Shown here piece after piece: positions 7,020-15,362 of a DNA stretch of 42,645 nucleotides; the stretch's first letter is position 1, and each line of letters begins with the position of its first letter. The notes below the pieces were generated by a model. It was given only the letters and a program-made list of their open reading frames with translations, searched no databases and was not told the DNA's origin. The stretch comes from Wagnerdoeblera sp046292685 (GTDB lineage: Bacteria > Pseudomonadota > Alphaproteobacteria > Rhodobacterales > Rhodobacteraceae): positions 1-42,645 of the forward strand of contig NZ_JBKBQM010000026.1 in the NCBI RefSeq assembly GCF_046292685.1. Direction: 5' to 3'. Both the position numbers and the translations under genes were made by a program.

Positions 7020-8882
7020 ATGCGCAAACCCGCCATTCCCGTAGCGCCCTCGCGCAACCCGCCGCCTTCGGACGTGCCGCGCGCGCCGGCCCGCGAGACG
7101 CTGCGGCGGGTGGCGCCTTACCTGTGGCCCGACGGGCAGGCCTGGGTGAAGCGGCGCGTGGTCCTGGCGCTGGTCCTGCTGATCCTGGCCAAGCTCGTCT
7201 CGGTGGCGACGCCGCCCATCTACAAGGCGGCGGTCGATGCGCTGACCGGCCCGTCGCCCGATGGCAGCACGCTGCTGGCGGTGGGCGCGGTGGGGCTGAC
7301 CATCGCCTATGGCATGGCGCGGCTGATGACGGTGGGCTTTCAGGAACTGCGCGACTTGGTGTTCGTGCGCGTCGGCCAGCGCGCCTTGCGGCAACTGGCG
7401 CTGGAAACCTTTATCCACATCCACCGTCTGTCCTTGCGCTATCACATCACCCGCAAGACCGGGGGCCTCAGCCGCATCATCGAACGCGGCGTGAAAGGCG
7501 TGGATTTCCTGCTGCGCTTCATGCTCTTGTCCATCGGCCCGCTGATTCTGGAACTGACGCTGGTGTCGATCATCTTTGCGTCGGTGTTCGGCTGGCAGTA
7601 TGCGGTCACCGTGCTGGGGGTGATCGCGCTTTACGTCATGTTCACCTTTCGCGTCACCGAATGGCGCGTGGCGATTCGCCGGCGGATGAACGACCTGGAT
7701 ACCGATGCCAACCAGAAGGCCATCGACAGCCTGCTGAACTTCGAGACGGTCAAGTATTTCGCCGCCGAAGGGCGCGAGGCCGCGCGTTACGACCGGGCGA
7801 TGGAAGGCTACGAAAAAGCCGCGATTCAGACCGGGCAATCCTTGAGCGTTCTCAACTTCGGGCAGTCGCTGCTGATCACCTCGGGCCTCGTGGCGGTGAT
7901 GGTGATGGCCGCGCGCGGGGTGCAGGCGGGCACGCTGACGGTGGGCGATTTCGTGATGGTCAACGCCTACATGATCCAGATCACCATGCCGCTGAACTTC
8001 CTCGGCACGGTTTACCGCGAAATCCGCCAGGCGCTGGTGGACATGGGCGAGATGTTCGGCCTGCTGGGCCAGCCGGCGGAAATCACCGACAAACCGGGCG
8101 CGCAGCCCCTGAAGGTCACGGGCGGCGAGGTGGTGCTGGACGATGTGCGCTTTGCCTACGACCCCGAACGCCCGATCCTGAAAGGCGTGTCGATCCGGGT
8201 GCCGGCCGGGCGCACACTGGCGCTGGTGGGGCCTTCGGGCTCGGGCAAGTCCACCATCGGGCGGCTGTTGTTCCGGTTCTACGATGTCACCGGCGGGGCC
8301 TTGCGCATCGACGGGCAGGATGTGCGCGACATCACGCAGGAATCGCTGCATGCCGCAATCGGGGTGGTGCCGCAGGACACCGTTCTGTTCAACGATACCA
8401 TCCGCTACAACATCGCCTACGGCCGTGCCGACGCGACGCAGGACGAGATCGAGGCCGCCGCCCGTGCCGCGCGCATCCACGATTTCGTGATGAGCCTGCC
8501 GGAAGGCTACGACACCAAGGTGGGCGAACGCGGGCTGAAGCTTTCGGGCGGCGAAAAGCAGCGCGTGGGCATTGCGCGCACCATCCTGAAGAACCCGCCC
8601 ATCCTGCTGCTGGACGAGGCGACCAGCGCGCTCGACACCCAGACCGAACGCGACATCCAGGACAGCTTGCGCGAAATGGGGCAGGGGCGCACCGTCATCA
8701 CCATCGCGCACCGGTTGTCCACCATCGCGGATGCGGACGAGATCGTGGTGCTGGAAAAGGGCGAGGTGGTCGAACGCGGCCGCCACGAGGATCTGCTGGC
8801 CCGCGGCGGGCGCTATGCCGCCATGTGGGCGCGCCAGTCGGCCGATGGCGACCTGGCCGATGAGCCGGCAGAAAAGGTTTGA
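7020..8882 (+). CDS. Atm1/HMT1-type ABC exporter (fused permease and ATPase)
   Basis: A 620-residue half-transporter with an N-terminal six-helix membrane domain (about residues 40-330) and a C-terminal ATPase domain. Walker A GPSGSGKST lies at 404-412, the ABC signature LSGGE at 508-512, Walker B ILLLDEA at 528-534 and the switch histidine at H564. The membrane-domain start (PYLWPDG...LAKLVSVATPPIYKAAVDAL) is typical of the Atm1/ABCB7 group. Characterised members export glutathione-linked sulfur compounds or metal conjugates and support Fe-S or heavy-metal homeostasis. There is no C39 peptidase domain, so it is not a bacteriocin/RTX secretion ATPase. The ATG at 7020 follows AAGGTCAG. Confidence 0.9.
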   Translation: MRKPAIPVAPSRNPPPSDVPRAPARETLRRVAPYLWPDGQAWVKRRVVLALVLLILAKLVSVATPPIYKAAVDALTGPSPDGSTLLAVGAVGLTIAYGMARLMTVGFQELRDLVFVRVGQRALRQLALETFIHIHRLSLRYHITRKTGGLSRIIERGVKGVDFLLRFMLLSIGPLILELTLVSIIFASVFGWQYAVTVLGVIALYVMFTFRVTEWRVAIRRRMNDLDTDANQKAIDSLLNFETVKYFAAEGREAARYDRAMEGYEKAAIQTGQSLSVLNFGQSLLITSGLVAVMVMAARGVQAGTLTVGDFVMVNAYMIQITMPLNFLGTVYREIRQALVDMGEMFGLLGQPAEITDKPGAQPLKVTGGEVVLDDVRFAYDPERPILKGVSIRVPAGRTLALVGPSGSGKSTIGRLLFRFYDVTGGALRIDGQDVRDITQESLHAAIGVVPQDTVLFNDTIRYNIAYGRADATQDEIEAAARAARIHDFVMSLPEGYDTKVGERGLKLSGGEKQRVGIARTILKNPPILLLDEATSALDTQTERDIQDSLREMGQGRTVITIAHRLSTIADADEIVVLEKGEVVERGRHEDLLARGGRYAAMWARQSADGDLADEPAEKV

Positions 8883-8948
8883 CCTGGCCACGGATCGGTG
8901 CATCCTGACGGCAGGCCCGCAAGGGGGCCGCGCATCAAGGATGCGCCG

Positions 8949-9827
8949 ATGACAACCTATCGCTATTCCGGCTACTGGTTCGAACGCAACGCGCAAGGCG
9001 AGGTCACCGCCTGGGGCGTCGCGCATTGCGATTTCGTGATGCGCGACGCCGACACGCGGCTGCGCTATGACCCGGGGCCGAACGGCGCGCCCGGCACCTG
9101 GGTGCCGCAGCCGCTGAACATCCGGGTCGATGACCAGCGCATCACCGATGGCACCAGCAACACGCTGTTTGCGGCCGAGGTCGCCTTTGGCGACGGGTCG
9201 GTGCGGCTGGTGACCGGCGGGCTGCGGGTGGATGGCATGGCGAACGGGCGCAGCTATGTCTTCGGGATGGGCGACGATCTGCCGATCCTGCCCACGCAAG
9301 GTGCTGCCAACGGGTTCGCGCAAGTGGTGTTCGGGGATGGGTCGGTGCGGTCGCTGACCGGGACGGTGCGCGAAGGCGTGCCGTTCAGCCTGACCGACGG
9401 CACATCCAACCCCGTGTTCATCGGCGAGGCCGACATCCTCGACGGTTCGTCGCGCGCCGAAAGCTGGAACGCCGGGGCGGGCGACGACATGATCCGCGGC
9501 GGCGGCGGGGCCGACCGGCTGTGGGGCGCGCAAGGCAACGACGTGCTGAACGGCGGCGCGGGGGGCGATGCGTTTGACTTTGCGCCGGGCACGGGGCACG
9601 ACCGCATCGTGGATTTCCGCGTCGGCGAAGGCGATGTGCTGCAGCTTTCGGTGGCGCTGATCGCCGGGGCGGTCACCGGATCGGCCGTGCTGGCCGATTA
9701 CGGCCGCCAGACGGCCGAGGGATTCCGACTGGATTTCGACGGCCGGACCAGCGTGCTGCTGGAAGGGATCGAGATCGAGACCCCGGCGCAGACCGCCGCG
9801 CTGGTGGCGGCGATCGCGTTCTTCTGA
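8949..9827 (+). CDS. Short RTX (hemolysin-type calcium-binding) protein with duplicated DGTSN/FGDGSVR motifs
   Basis: A 292-residue protein without an N-terminal signal peptide. The N-terminal half carries paired motifs in mirrored order: DGTSNT (67-72) and FGDGSVR (80-86), then FGDGSVR (128-134) and DGTSNP (150-155). Residues about 176-205 hold Ca2+-binding RTX nonapeptides (GAGDDMIRGGGGADRLWG, NGGAGGDAFDF). The C-terminus is the aliphatic/aromatic tail expected of a type I secretion signal, ending in two Phe. Secretion by a T1SS encoded elsewhere is inferred. The ATG at 8949 has AAGG 8 nt upstream. It converges with the RND operon (18-bp gap). The function of the N-terminal half is unknown. 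Confidence 0.78.
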   Translation: MTTYRYSGYWFERNAQGEVTAWGVAHCDFVMRDADTRLRYDPGPNGAPGTWVPQPLNIRVDDQRITDGTSNTLFAAEVAFGDGSVRLVTGGLRVDGMANGRSYVFGMGDDLPILPTQGAANGFAQVVFGDGSVRSLTGTVREGVPFSLTDGTSNPVFIGEADILDGSSRAESWNAGAGDDMIRGGGGADRLWGAQGNDVLNGGAGGDAFDFAPGTGHDRIVDFRVGEGDVLQLSVALIAGAVTGSAVLADYGRQTAEGFRLDFDGRTSVLLEGIEIETPAQTAALVAAIAFF

Positions 9828-9845
9828 CACGGGCGGGCCCGGCGG

Positions 9846-12800
9846 TCAGCCGGGCTTGCCGGGCGGCGCGGGCTCGGCCGGGTCGGGCAGCCAGACCAGT
9901 TCCGGGCGCGGCTGGCGCGCGACGGTGCGAGCCAGCGCGATGTCGCGCGCCGCCTGGCTCTGGCGCCCCGCAACCCAGGCGCGCAGCTGCAGAAGGCCGC
10001 GGTAGGCGCCGGTTTCCAGCCAGACCCGCAGCGCCAGCATCGCCGGCGTGAACAGCAGCGTCAGCACCGTGGCCACCCCCAGCCCGAACACCACCGCGGT
10101 GGCGAGCTGTTTCCACCACAAGGCCGCCGGCGTGTCGATGGCATAGCCGCCGGCCATGAAATCGACGCTGAGCCCCAGCATCATCGGCATCAGGCCGGCC
10201 ATCGTGGTGATGGTGGTCAGCAAAACCGGGCGCATCCGGGTTTCGACGGTGCGCACGATCGCCTCGATCCGAGGCATCTGGCGGGCGTAGTCCTGGTAGG
10301 TGTCGATCAGGATGATGTTGTTGTTCACCACGATGCCCGCCAGCGACACGATGCCGGTGCCGGTCATGATGATGCTGAAGGTCTGGTCCATCACCAGCAT
10401 GCCGATCATCACCCCGGCGGTCGACAGCACCACCGCGGTCAGCACCAGCGTGGCGTTGTAGACGCTGTTGAATTGCGCCAGCAGGATGATGAACATCAGC
10501 CCCAGCGCCGCCGCAAAGGCCCGGGCCAGAAAGGCGCCCGATTCGGCCTGTTCGGCCTGGTCGCCGGCCCATTCCCAGGCCACGCCGGGCGGCAGGGGGC
10601 GGTCGGTTTCCAGCCATTCGGTCAGCCGCTCGATGCGTTCGTTGGCGTTGATCGGGCGGCCGTCCGCGGCCGTCAGGCCGGGGGCCACATCGGCGCGCAC
10701 GTCGTAATAGCGCGCCTGGTCCACCCGGTCGATCCGGCCCAGCTTGGCCACCGGCTCGCGCGTGACGAAGTTCGACAAGGGCACCAGCCCGTCGCGGGTG
10801 CGCAGTTTCAGCGTATCGAGCGTGGACAGCAGCCGATCGGCCTCGGGCAGGCGGACGCGGATATCGATTTCGGTGTCGCTGGTGTCCACCCGCATCGTGT
10901 CGAGCAGGATGCCGCGGGTCACCAGTTGCACCATGCCGCCCACCGTGGCCACATCGGCGCCGAAGCGCCCGGCCTTTTCGACATCCACCACGATGCGCCA
11001 GTCGATGCCGGGCAGGGGGCGGGTATCCTCGATGCCGAAGATGCCCTCCATCGCGGCCATGCGGGCGCGCACGGTTTCCACCGCCTGCGCCAGCACGGCC
11101 AGATCGTCGCCCTTCAGCCGCAGGTGGATGGGCTTGCCCGAGGCGGGGCCGCCCGACTGGGTCAGGATTTCGACCTGCACCCCGGGCAGCGCGGACAGCC
11201 GGTCGCGCAGGCCGGCCAGAATCTCGCGCCCCGACAGCCCCGGCTGGCCCATGCGTTCGGACCAGTGCGAAAGCTCGATCTGCGCCTGCCCGATGGAATC
11301 GCGCGGGGCCTGGGCGCCGCCGGTATTGGCGTTCAGCCCGCCGGCACCGGCAAAGGAAAAGGTGGCAGCAAGGCCGGGGGTGGGCAGGATGATCGCCTCG
11401 GCCTCGCGCAGGATGGCGTCCTTTTCGGCGAGGCTCAGGTTGCCGCGGGCGCGCACGTGCACGATGCCCTGCTCCGGGTCGGTTTCCACGAAGAACTCGG
11501 TGCCCTTGCCATAGGTCATGTAGGCGCCGGTGACCGCGACCATGAAGACGACCACGGCGGCGATGGTGACCAGCGGCATCACCGGGTTGCCCACGAGAAA
11601 GCGCGCGACATGGCCGATGGCGGTGCGCCGGTGGCCGGCCTGCACAGGGCGCCGGCCGGGCAGGCGCGCGGCGTTCAGCGTGACCGACCCGGCCATGGCG
11701 CCGGCCACGAACAGCGCCACCCCGTGCAGCGCCATGCCGGGGGCAAGGCCGAGCTGGCCGGGGTTCAGCGCCCCCAGCGCCCCGGCGAACAGCATCGCCA
11801 GCGCCAGCGGCACCAGGGCGGCGCGCACCGGCCAGGGCAGCGGGCGCAAGGCATCGGCCGCGCGCGTCAGCGCCCGGCTGCCGCGCCCGGCCACCCCGCC
11901 CAGCACCGGCAGGAACAGCACCGCCACGATGAAGCTGGCCATCAGCACGAAAATCAGCGTGACCGGCAGCATCCCCATGAACTGCCCCGGCACGCCGGGC
12001 CAGAACAGCATGGGCAGAAAGGCGCACAACGTGGTGGCGGTGGAGCTGGCGATGGGCCAGAACATGCGCTTGGCCGCCTCGACATAGGCGCGCATCGGCC
12101 CCTGGCCTTCGGCGATGCGGCGGTCGGCGTATTCCACCACCACGATGGCGCCATCGACCAGCATCCCCACGGCCAGGATCAGCCCGAACATCACGATGTT
12201 GGAAACCGTCACCCCCATCGCCGCGAACAGCGCGAAGGTCAGCAGGAACGAGGCCGGCACCGCAAACCCCACCAGCAGCGCCGACCGGGTGCCGAGTGCG
12301 CCGAGCACCACGATCATCACCAGCGCAATCGCCGTGAGCACCGAGCCTTCGAGCTGGGCCACCATGCTTTCGACCTGGCGCGAACGGTCCAGCGTCACCG
12401 TGGCTGTCAGCGCCTGCGCCAGCGCCGGATCCCAGGTGGCGCGTTCGGCCGCCACCGCGGCGCGCACCGCCTGCGCGGTGTCGATCAGGTTGAAGCCCTT
12501 GCGCTTGACCACCTGCAAGGCAACCGTGGGTTCGCCGTTGAAGCGCGCGGTGCCGGTGCGGTCCTGAAAGGTCAGGCGGATGTCGGCAAGATCCCCCAGG
12601 GTAACCACGCGGTCGCCGTTCACCTTGACCGGCAGCGCGAACACGTCGCGCGCCGTGGTGAAGGACGACGGCACCTTGACCGAGAACGCGCCCGAGGCGC
12701 CTTCGACCTCGCCGGCCGCAATCAGCTGGTTATTGGCCGAGATCACCGAAATCAGCTCGCCCGCGGTGACGTTGTAGGATTCCAGCCGCAACGGGTCGAT

Positions 12801-13358
12801 CACCACTTCCAGCATCTCGTCGCGGTGGCCGGCCAGCTTGGCCTCCAGCACCGGCTCCAGCGCCTGCAGGCGGTCCTGCAGGTCGCGCGCGGCCTTCAGC
12901 AGCGTGCGTTCGGGCACGGCCCCCGACAGCGCCACCACCACGATGGGAAATTCGCTGAAGTTGATCTCGTTGATGGAATACTTGTCGGCTCCGGCGGGAA
13001 AGCGCGCCTCGGCCTTGGTCATGCGGTCGCGCACCTCGGCCAGCACGGCGGACTTGTCCCAGCCGAATTCGAATTCCATCACCAGCCCGCCATAGCCTTC
13101 GGCGGCGGTGCCCGACATGCGCTTGAGCCCGTCCAGATCGGCCATTTCGGTTTCGAGAACCTTGACGATCATGGTTTCGGAATCGGCGGCCGAGATGCCG
13201 GGGAACGGCACGCTGACGAACAGCGCGGGGATTTCGATGTCGGGCTCGCCTTCCTTGGGCAGGTTGACATAGGCATAGGCGCCCGCCACCACCGCCAGCA
13301 CGATGAAGGCCAGCGACATGCGGGCGCGTGCCGCCATCCAGTCGATCAGGCCGGTCAT
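9846..13358 (-). CDS. RND-family efflux transporter permease subunit
   Basis: A 1170-residue inner-membrane pump of the HAE-RND type, which couples proton influx to drug or metabolite efflux through a periplasmic adaptor and an outer-membrane channel. Typical features are the first helix after LIDWMAARARMSLAFIV, the porter-domain motif KVLETEMADLDG, and the helix-4 segment VGMLVDGAIVVVEYADR, in which the Asp is a conserved proton-relay position. A second pseudo-repeat carries AGIVVNNNIILIDTY. The protein is longer than the usual 1020-1050 residues because the central segment between the two halves (about residues 480-590) contains extra hydrophobic stretches. Its start overlaps the adaptor stop (ATGA), so the two form one operon. 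The substrate cannot be read from sequence. Confidence 0.93.
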   Translation of the reverse strand: MTGLIDWMAARARMSLAFIVLAVVAGAYAYVNLPKEGEPDIEIPALFVSVPFPGISAADSETMIVKVLETEMADLDGLKRMSGTAAEGYGGLVMEFEFGWDKSAVLAEVRDRMTKAEARFPAGADKYSINEINFSEFPIVVVALSGAVPERTLLKAARDLQDRLQALEPVLEAKLAGHRDEMLEVVIDPLRLESYNVTAGELISVISANNQLIAAGEVEGASGAFSVKVPSSFTTARDVFALPVKVNGDRVVTLGDLADIRLTFQDRTGTARFNGEPTVALQVVKRKGFNLIDTAQAVRAAVAAERATWDPALAQALTATVTLDRSRQVESMVAQLEGSVLTAIALVMIVVLGALGTRSALLVGFAVPASFLLTFALFAAMGVTVSNIVMFGLILAVGMLVDGAIVVVEYADRRIAEGQGPMRAYVEAAKRMFWPIASSTATTLCAFLPMLFWPGVPGQFMGMLPVTLIFVLMASFIVAVLFLPVLGGVAGRGSRALTRAADALRPLPWPVRAALVPLALAMLFAGALGALNPGQLGLAPGMALHGVALFVAGAMAGSVTLNAARLPGRRPVQAGHRRTAIGHVARFLVGNPVMPLVTIAAVVVFMVAVTGAYMTYGKGTEFFVETDPEQGIVHVRARGNLSLAEKDAILREAEAIILPTPGLAATFSFAGAGGLNANTGGAQAPRDSIGQAQIELSHWSERMGQPGLSGREILAGLRDRLSALPGVQVEILTQSGGPASGKPIHLRLKGDDLAVLAQAVETVRARMAAMEGIFGIEDTRPLPGIDWRIVVDVEKAGRFGADVATVGGMVQLVTRGILLDTMRVDTSDTEIDIRVRLPEADRLLSTLDTLKLRTRDGLVPLSNFVTREPVAKLGRIDRVDQARYYDVRADVAPGLTAADGRPINANERIERLTEWLETDRPLPPGVAWEWAGDQAEQAESGAFLARAFAAALGLMFIILLAQFNSVYNATLVLTAVVLSTAGVMIGMLVMDQTFSIIMTGTGIVSLAGIVVNNNIILIDTYQDYARQMPRIEAIVRTVETRMRPVLLTTITTMAGLMPMMLGLSVDFMAGGYAIDTPAALWWKQLATAVVFGLGVATVLTLLFTPAMLALRVWLETGAYRGLLQLRAWVAGRQSQAARDIALARTVARQPRPELVWLPDPAEPAPPGKPG

Positions 13359-14452
13359 GGCGCGGCCCCCGCGACGGTGACGGCCAGGGCGACGCCTTCG
13401 GTCACATATTCCTGGCCGCGCACGATCAGCCGCGCCGTCGCGGGCAGGCCCGCCACCCACAGCCCTTGCGCGGTGTCGCGCAGCACCCGCACCGGCACGA
13501 AGCGGGCGCGGTCGTCGTCGTCGGCCAGCCGCACGCCCACGCGGCCCGCGTCGTCGAGTGTGAGCACCGAGGCGGGGATCAGATGCGCCTGCACGCTGTC
13601 GGTTGCGATCATGAGGTCGGCGGTCTGGCCGTCGCGGATCGTCAGGTCGGGGTTGGGCACGGTGAGCTCGACCCGGAAGGTGCGCGTCATCGGATCGGCG
13701 CTGCGGGCCAGAAAGGTCACGCGGCCGGTCAGCGCGCGCCCGTCGGCCAGCCGCCCGGCGCCTGGGGCGCCGACCTCGATGCGGCCGACATCGGCTTCGG
13801 CGACATAGGCCACCAGGCGGATCGGGTCGGGCTGGATCACCCGCGCGCAAAGCCCGCCGGGTTGCAGAAGCGTGCCCAACTCGGCGGCGTCGTCCTCCAG
13901 CAGGCCGGAGAACGGCGCGCGGATCTCCAGCCGCTCCAGCTCGCGCCGGGCGGTCTGGACGGCGGCGGTGGCGGCCTTGAGCGCCGATTGTGCGGAAAGC
14001 CGCCGGGTTTCGGCGGCAAAGCCGCCTTCGGTCAGGGCATCGGCGTTGCGCGCGCCCAGTTCGGCTTCGGCCAGGCGGGCCTCGGCCTCGGCCAGGGCGG
14101 CGGCGCGGGGGCCGGGGTCCAGCCGGCACAGCACCTCGCCCGCGTTGACGAAGGCGCCGCGGCGCAAGGGCTCGGACACCACGCGGGCGGTGGTTTCGGC
14201 GCGCAACTCCACGCTGCGCGCGGCTTCGGTGCGGCCGCGCAGCACCACGGCATTGTCCAGCGGCTGCGCCTGCACCACCTGCACCAGCACGCCGACCGGC
14301 CGGCCGGCGGGGGCGGGCGGCGGCGTGGGCGTCTGGGCGGCCGTGGCGGGGGCTTCGGGCGCGCGGGGGGGGATCAGGCGGTCGCGCTCCATCACCAGAA
14401 GATAGAGCCCCGCCGCCACCAGCGCCGCCGTGATGATCGAGAGTATCCGCAT
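13355..14452 (-). CDS. RND efflux periplasmic adaptor subunit (membrane fusion protein)
   Basis: A 365-residue HlyD/AcrA-type adaptor. An N-terminal signal-anchor (MRILSIITAALVAAGLYLLV) precedes a Pro-rich linker. A barrel/lipoyl half-motif (VELRAETTARVVSEPLRRGAFVNAGEVLCRLD), a coiled-coil hairpin rich in Ala/Glu/Arg (about residues 115-175), the second lipoyl half (LEIRAPFSGLLEDDAAELGTLL) and beta-barrel segments follow. It bridges the RND pump encoded immediately downstream to an outer-membrane channel, which is not in this window. The ATG at 14452 has GGGGA upstream. No dedicated regulator is adjacent; the 192-bp gap upstream is shared with the divergent yfgM-like gene. Confidence 0.92.
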   Translation of the reverse strand: MRILSIITAALVAAGLYLLVMERDRLIPPRAPEAPATAAQTPTPPPAPAGRPVGVLVQVVQAQPLDNAVVLRGRTEAARSVELRAETTARVVSEPLRRGAFVNAGEVLCRLDPGPRAAALAEAEARLAEAELGARNADALTEGGFAAETRRLSAQSALKAATAAVQTARRELERLEIRAPFSGLLEDDAAELGTLLQPGGLCARVIQPDPIRLVAYVAEADVGRIEVGAPGAGRLADGRALTGRVTFLARSADPMTRTFRVELTVPNPDLTIRDGQTADLMIATDSVQAHLIPASVLTLDDAGRVGVRLADDDDRARFVPVRVLRDTAQGLWVAGLPATARLIVRGQEYVTEGVALAVTVAGAAP

Positions 14453-14588
14453 CCGTCCCCGCTTTCCGGCCGCCTTGCGGGCGGCACCTGCCTTGCGCCA
14501 TCTAGTGCGGCAATGCGACCGGGCGATGCAACCCCTGCGGCAATTCGCGGGTGAAAGGGGGGGCAGGGGGCGCGGGGGGCGGCAGGGC

Positions 14589-14616
14589 TTGGCAAGCGCG
14601 CGCCCTTGCGTGTAAG
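14589..14616 (+). promoter_or_regulatory. Predicted promoter of the yfgM-bamB-der block
   Basis: TTGGCA (14589-14594), a 16-bp spacer and TGTAAG (14611-14616) resemble a sigma70 promoter 28 bp before the GTG start at 14645. The upstream in-frame TTG at 14606 would fall within the promoter, supporting the GTG. Assigned by eye. Confidence 0.4.
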
Positions 14617-14644
14617 ACGAGGCACGCAAAGCAAGAGGCCCCCG

Positions 14645-15304
14645 GTGTCGAACCCCGACAGTTTCATCGACGAAGTGACCGAGGAAGTCCGCCGCGACCG
14701 TCTGTTCCGGGTGTTCCGCCGCTATGGCTGGATCGGGGTGGTCGGGGTGCTGGCGCTGGTCGGCGGGGCAGCCTGGAACGAATGGCAAAAGGCCGAGGCG
14801 CGCGCCAGGGCCGAGGCTTTCGGCGATGCCGTGCTGGCCGCGATCGAGGCGCCCGATGCCGCGGCCCGGGCGGCGGCGCTGGCGGCGGTGCCGGCCCAGG
14901 GCGCGGGTGCGGCGGTGGTGGCCCTGATCGCCGCGGCCGAGGCCAGCGCATCGCCCGATGCCGCCACCCGCGCGGCGGCGCTGGCGCGGCTGAAGGCGCT
15001 GTCCGAGGAGGCGTCGCTGCCCGTGCACTGGCGCGACCTTGCGGCGCTGCGCCGCCTGTCGGCCCCGGGCGGCGAACCCGATGCCGCCGCCCGCCGTCAG
15101 GGGCTGGAGGCGCTGGCCGCCCCCGGGCGCCCCTATGCGCCGCTGGCGCGCGAACAGCTGGCGCTGGACGACCTGGCCGCGGGCAACCGCGACGCGGCGC
15201 AGGCGGGCTTTCGCGCCTTGGCCGATGACCCGGCCGCACCTTCGGCCTTGCGCGCACGGGCAGGCCAGATGATTGTGGTTCTGGGCGGCGAGGCCCGGAA
15301 CTGA
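14645..15304 (+). CDS. YfgM-like tetratricopeptide inner-membrane protein
   Basis: A 219-residue protein with a short cytoplasmic N-terminus (SNPDSFIDEVTEEVRRDRLF), one membrane helix (about 28-45) and an Ala-rich helical periplasmic domain of TPR-like repeats. This matches the TPR_21/YfgM family, which in E. coli associates with the Sec translocon and periplasmic chaperone network. The GTG start was chosen because the conserved SxxDSFIDEVTEEVRRDRLF motif begins there and the region upstream looks like a promoter. It is followed by bamB and der, the same order as yfgM-bamB-der in E. coli, which supports the assignment. Confidence 0.82.
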   Translation: MSNPDSFIDEVTEEVRRDRLFRVFRRYGWIGVVGVLALVGGAAWNEWQKAEARARAEAFGDAVLAAIEAPDAAARAAALAAVPAQGAGAAVVALIAAAEASASPDAATRAAALARLKALSEEASLPVHWRDLAALRRLSAPGGEPDAAARRQGLEALAAPGRPYAPLAREQLALDDLAAGNRDAAQAGFRALADDPAAPSALRARAGQMIVVLGGEARN

Positions 15305-15362
15305 ACTGAACGGCCGGCCGGCGCGCAGCGCGTCGGGCGGACAAGGCAGGGGAAGTCGGATC

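Noticed and set aside
7020..8882. ABC transporter as the type I secretion ATPase for the RTX proteins
   Set aside because: It lacks the C39 peptidase-like domain and has Atm1/ABCB7-type sequence; there is no HlyD-like partner next to it.
10473..13808. 1111-residue plus-strand open frame antisense to the RND operon
   Set aside because: Composition is His/Gln/Gly/Arg-rich with no domain signature, and the minus-strand RND and adaptor proteins have clear motifs over the same bases.
13355..14452. The adaptor gene as HlyD of a type I secretion system
   Set aside because: It is translationally coupled to an RND permease, so it belongs to an efflux pump.
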